DNA of 64,000 nt from an uncultured Blautia sp. (GTDB lineage: Bacteria; Bacillota; Clostridia; Lachnospirales; Lachnospiraceae). The position numbers and the translations under genes are program-made. The notes under the pieces are model-generated. The model was not told where the DNA came from. It was given only the letters and a program-made list of their open reading frames with translations, and searched no databases. Below, in pieces: positions 60,792-64,000 of this stretch; position 1 is the first letter of the stretch, and each line of letters starts with the position of its first letter. The DNA lies in assembly GCA_900540785.1 (NCBI GenBank), contig UQHF01000009.1, positions 1 to 64,000 of the forward strand, read 5' to 3'.

Positions 60792-60847
60792 CCGGACAGA
60801 AGTCCTGAGGAGAACAGAGATTCCTCCGGGATTTCGTCCGGTTTTTT
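60792..60847 (+). terminator. Terminator or attenuator between the XdhD-like gene and xdhA
   Basis: ccggac(a)gaa at 60792 pairs with tttcgtccgg ending at 60841, enclosing an inner stem (gaggag and ctcc), and is followed by a run of six T. It lies inside what looks like one operon, so it may reduce rather than stop expression of xdhA and xdhB. The 38 bases before it contain no known riboswitch pattern. Confidence 0.7.
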
Positions 60848-60882
60848 CAAAATTTAAAATTTAAGCAAAGAAGGTGACAGTT

Positions 60883-63156
60883 ATGATTGGAAAGAGTATT
60901 CCAAGAGTAGACGCTTATGAAAAGGTCACAGGCAGGGCAAAATTTACAGATGATCTGGCTCCGAAAAACTGTCTTGTGGCAAAGGTGTACCATGCAACCA
61001 TCGGAAACGGTATCGTAACCTCCATAGATACAAGCGAAGCAGAGGCTCTTCCGGGAGTTGTCCGCGTTGTTACATTTAAGGATGTTCCGGATCACTGTTA
61101 TCCCACACCGGGACACCCCTGGTCTGTGGAGCTTGCCCATCAGGATATAGCGGACCGTAATCTTTTAACAGGAAGAGTGCGGTATTACGGGGACGATATT
61201 GCGGCTGTTGTGGCAGAAGACGAGGTGACGGCAGCGCGGGCGTTAAAGCTTATCAAGGTAGAATATGAGGAATATCCCGTAGAAATCAATCCTCGAAAAT
61301 CCATGTACGGAACGCCGCACCCGGTTCATCTTGACAAAAAAGACAATGTTCTGGCTCGCTCCAATTTCTTTATCGGCAATGTGGAGCAGGGACTCAAAGA
61401 TTCTGACACCGTCATAAAGAGAAGCTACAAAACCCCGATCGTGCAGCACTGTCATATTGAAAATCCCATTTCCTACGCATATATGGAAAAGGGAAGGATC
61501 GTTGTGGTAACGTCCACACAGATCCCGCATATTGTGCGTCGTGTGATCGGTCAGGCACTCGGCATTCCCTGGGGCAAGGTCCGCGTCATCAAGCCGTACA
61601 TAGGAGGCGGTTTTGGAAACAAGCAGGACGTACTTTACGAGCCGTTAAACGCCTTTCTTACCACACTGGTAGGCGGACGTCCTGTAAAACTTGATGTGAC
61701 AAGAGAGGAGACCTTCTGTAATACAAGAACGAGACATTCCATTGAATATGACCTGACAGCAGGCGTAGATAAAGGCGGACATCTGATTGCAAAAGACATG
61801 CTTGCCATTTCCAATCAGGGAGCATATGCTTCCCACGGACATGCGATCGCAGCCAACGGTCTTACTGCGTGGAGACTTCAGTATGCCTGCCCGAATATAA
61901 AGGGCGAAGCCTATACGGTATATACAAACTGTCCTACAGCAGGCGCTATGCGTGCTTACGGTATTCCGCAGGCTGCCTTTGCCATAGAGTGTTTTATGGA
62001 CGATATTGCACGTGAGATCCATATGGATCCTCTGGAGTTCAGAAGGAAAAACCTGATACAGGGATATTATCAGGACGCCTACTTAAAACCGATCGCAGCC
62101 AACACAAACGGAATTTTCGAATGTCTGGAAAAGGGAGCTGCCCACATTCACTGGGAAGAAAAACGTAAGGCTTATGAAAACCAGACAGGAGATATAAGAA
62201 GAGGCGTGGGAATGTCTCTCTTTTCCTATAAGACGGGCGTGTGGCCCATTTCCCTTGAAATTGCAGGCGCCCGCCTTGTGCTGAATCAGGACGGAAGTAT
62301 GCAGCTTTCTCTTGGGGCAACAGAAATCGGCCAGGGAGCAGATACGGTATTTTCTCAGATGGCAGCAGAGACGCTTCATATGGACGTGGAGGATATACAT
62401 ATCCAGACCATGCAGGATACAGATATAACGCCTTTTGATACGGGCGCTTATGCGTCCAGACAGTCCTTTGTAACAGGAACTGCCGTAAAGAAATGTGCAG
62501 AGCTTATGCTTCATAAAATCCTGGATTATGCGGAGACTCTTCTGGAAGGGGAGGAGCGCACCTTAAGTCTTGATCACGGCTGGATTCTTGCGGACGGACA
62601 GAAGGTTCTTTCTCTGGAAGAGCTTGCAATGGAAAGCTATTACAGCCTTACCAATTCTTCAGCCATCACAGCGGAGGTTTCTACTCAGGTAAAGAAAAAT
62701 ACACTTGCAACAGGCTGCTGCTTTGTTGAGGTGGAAGTAGATTTAAAGCTTGGAAAAATCAAGATACTGGATATTATCAATGTGCATGACAGCGGAAAGC
62801 TCTTAAACCCGCAGCTTGCCAGAATGCAGGTGGAAGGCGGTATGTCTATGGGCATGGGATATGGACTTTCCGAGCAGCTTCTTCTTGATGAAAAAACAGG
62901 AAGACCTTTAAACGGAACTCTTCTTGATTACAAGCTTATGACTACTATGGATACGCCGGATCTTGATGTGGATTTTGTAGAACTGGAAGATCCTATGGGA
63001 CCATACGGCAACAAGGCGCTTGGAGAGCCGCCTGCAATTCCGGCAGCTCCAGCCATTCGAAATGCGGTGCTCCATGCAACAGGCGTAGCCTTTAACGAAA
63101 ATCCTCTCACACCTCAGAGACTGATTTTGGGCTTTAAAGAGGCGGGACTGATTTAA
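60883..63156 (+). CDS. xdhA: Xanthine dehydrogenase molybdopterin subunit
   Basis: A 757-residue large subunit close in style to E. coli XdhA. Motifs: IGGGFGNKQDVLYEP (near residue 240, Gln at the purine-Glu site as in XdhA), AGAMRAYGIPQAAFAIE (near 350), LGATEIGQGADTVFSQMAAE (near 475) and YGNKALGEPPAIPAAPAI (near 710, catalytic Glu). The start at 60883 follows aaggtg; an upstream GTG at 60874 is less likely. It pairs with the FAD subunit that follows; a separate [2Fe-2S] subunit (xdhC) should lie beyond the window edge. Confidence 0.93.
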   Translation: MIGKSIPRVDAYEKVTGRAKFTDDLAPKNCLVAKVYHATIGNGIVTSIDTSEAEALPGVVRVVTFKDVPDHCYPTPGHPWSVELAHQDIADRNLLTGRVRYYGDDIAAVVAEDEVTAARALKLIKVEYEEYPVEINPRKSMYGTPHPVHLDKKDNVLARSNFFIGNVEQGLKDSDTVIKRSYKTPIVQHCHIENPISYAYMEKGRIVVVTSTQIPHIVRRVIGQALGIPWGKVRVIKPYIGGGFGNKQDVLYEPLNAFLTTLVGGRPVKLDVTREETFCNTRTRHSIEYDLTAGVDKGGHLIAKDMLAISNQGAYASHGHAIAANGLTAWRLQYACPNIKGEAYTVYTNCPTAGAMRAYGIPQAAFAIECFMDDIAREIHMDPLEFRRKNLIQGYYQDAYLKPIAANTNGIFECLEKGAAHIHWEEKRKAYENQTGDIRRGVGMSLFSYKTGVWPISLEIAGARLVLNQDGSMQLSLGATEIGQGADTVFSQMAAETLHMDVEDIHIQTMQDTDITPFDTGAYASRQSFVTGTAVKKCAELMLHKILDYAETLLEGEERTLSLDHGWILADGQKVLSLEELAMESYYSLTNSSAITAEVSTQVKKNTLATGCCFVEVEVDLKLGKIKILDIINVHDSGKLLNPQLARMQVEGGMSMGMGYGLSEQLLLDEKTGRPLNGTLLDYKLMTTMDTPDLDVDFVELEDPMGPYGNKALGEPPAIPAAPAIRNAVLHATGVAFNENPLTPQRLILGFKEAGLI

Positions 63157-63175
63157 AAGAAAGGGGGTTTGGGGT

Positions 63176-64000
63176 ATGTATGATATTGAAAATTACTATA
63201 ATGCAGAAAGCATCAAAGAGGCGGTAAGTCTTTTAAAAGAGCACCCGGACACAAGAATCATTTCCGGTGGAAGTGATGTGCTGATTAAAATAAGAGAGGG
63301 AAAAATGGCGGGAACTTCCCTTGTTTCCGTAAGAGATATAAAAGAAATGCAGGGCGTGACGCTTATGGATTCCGGCGATATTTATATTGGCGCAGGAACT
63401 ACCTTTTCCCATGTTACAAATGATCCTGTGATCCGGGAGCACATTCCCGTTCTCGGAGAGGCAGTGGATCAGGTGGGAGGGCCTCAGGTTCGAAACATCG
63501 GGACCATCGGGGGAAATGTCTGTAACGGAGCCGTCAGCGCAGACAGTGCGCCGACTTTATTTTCCCTGAATGCCATGCTGCGGATCGCAGACGGCGAAGG
63601 GGGACGTACCGTTCCCATTGATATGTTTTATTTAGGACCTGGAAAAGTAGATCTGCATCGGGGCGACGTGCTGACACACATTATCATTCCGGGAAAAGAG
63701 TACCAGGGGTATCGCGGACATTATATTAAATATTCCATGAGAAATGCGATGGATATTGCTACATTAAGCTGCAGTGTGGTAAGCAAAGTAAATAAAGAAA
63801 CAAACACGCTGGAGGATGTGCGGATTACCTTTGGCGTGGCAGCGCCTGTGCCTTACCGGTGCAAAAAGACGGAGGCAGTCTTAAAGGGAATGGAAATAGG
63901 AGAACCGCTTTATGAGAAAATAAAAGATCTTGTACGGGAAGAGATCAACCCGAGAGATTCCTGGAGGGCGTCAAAAGAATTTCGTCTTCAGATCGGCGGG
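63176..64000 (+). CDS. xdhB: Xanthine dehydrogenase FAD subunit, cut by the window edge
   Basis: The open frame starts at the ATG at 63176 (aagggggt upstream) and runs to the last base without a stop, giving 275 residues of a protein usually near 290. The start reads MYDIENYYNAESIKEAVSLL. FAD loops are IISGGSDVLIKIREGK (near residue 28) and PQVRNIGTIGGNVCNGAVSA (near 103), followed by SAPTLFSLNAMLRI. These are nearly canonical, unlike the diverged FAD subunit of cluster A. It belongs to the same operon as xdhA. Confidence 0.93.
   Translation, partial: MYDIENYYNAESIKEAVSLLKEHPDTRIISGGSDVLIKIREGKMAGTSLVSVRDIKEMQGVTLMDSGDIYIGAGTTFSHVTNDPVIREHIPVLGEAVDQVGGPQVRNIGTIGGNVCNGAVSADSAPTLFSLNAMLRIADGEGGRTVPIDMFYLGPGKVDLHRGDVLTHIIIPGKEYQGYRGHYIKYSMRNAMDIATLSCSVVSKVNKETNTLEDVRITFGVAAPVPYRCKKTEAVLKGMEIGEPLYEKIKDLVREEINPRDSWRASKEFRLQIGG

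Noticed and set aside
60754..60882. Riboswitch between the XdhD-like gene and xdhA
   Set aside because: Only a terminator-type stem is visible; no conserved blocks of purine, xanthine, guanidine or molybdenum-cofactor RNAs were recognised.

Overview
The window comes from a spore-forming, strictly anaerobic Firmicute, most likely a gut Lachnospiraceae of the Blautia or Ruminococcus type. The evidence is an alpha/beta-type small acid-soluble spore protein, a YlbJ-like sporulation membrane protein, a very codon-biased pyruvate:ferredoxin oxidoreductase, an L-box lysine riboswitch, YkpA-type ABC-F and YtrA-type GntR proteins, and molybdenum hydroxylases of the selenium-linked type. The genus is inference; no 16S rRNA gene lies in the window.

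Layout. Positions 1-3.9 kb are AT-rich and partly decayed. They hold a rubrerythrin remnant (stop at codon 2, no C-terminus) butted against the C-terminal half of a threonyl-tRNA synthetase gene (two frameshifts), followed by an intact minus-strand metal-response operon (ArsR, AraC, CDF transporter). Positions 4-14 kb are housekeeping: rpmB, then Asp23/YloU and DAK2/YloV with recG, a DUF6465-like protein, a spore protein, mgsA-rsmD-coaD, a coiled-coil protein, ylbJ and pepD. At 14-18 kb lie a YtrA-type ABC operon with a perfect palindromic operator, a DUF362 protein and a cytidylate-kinase-like protein. At 18-23.6 kb a three-subunit molybdenum hydroxylase (cluster A) is followed by a membrane protein that looks split by a one-base deletion. 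At 23.6-25.6 kb an L-box controls an NhaC-type carrier, probably a lysine transporter.

Positions 25.7-45.3 kb hold tRNA-Arg(CCG), an SH3-domain protein, a polysaccharide deacetylase, rluF-ligA-metA, a zinc phospholipase-C-like protein, an NlpC/P60 wall hydrolase with Pro-Thr repeats, an operon with an orphan pilT, an ABC-F protein with a damaged second Walker A, ccdA, an Rrf2 regulator and nifJ. Positions 45.3-49.4 kb are surface glycosylation genes (YfhO, GT2, GtrA). Positions 49.4-52.8 kb are a cobalamin nucleotide-loop set (cobT, cobU, cobS, a second CobU-like protein, and a CobC-like phosphatase).

From 53.8 kb to the right edge runs cluster B: ssnA, ygfK, a fused [2Fe-2S]-molybdopterin dehydrogenase of the selenium-dependent xanthine dehydrogenase type, xdhA, and an xdhB cut by the window edge. 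This set matches the core of the anaerobic purine/urate catabolism locus known from gut bacteria. The first enzymes would oxidise purines, with YgfK and SsnA acting in the reductive and hydrolytic ring-opening branch. Electrons could meet the ferredoxin pool that nifJ feeds. Cluster A is a second, diverged hydroxylase of unknown substrate.
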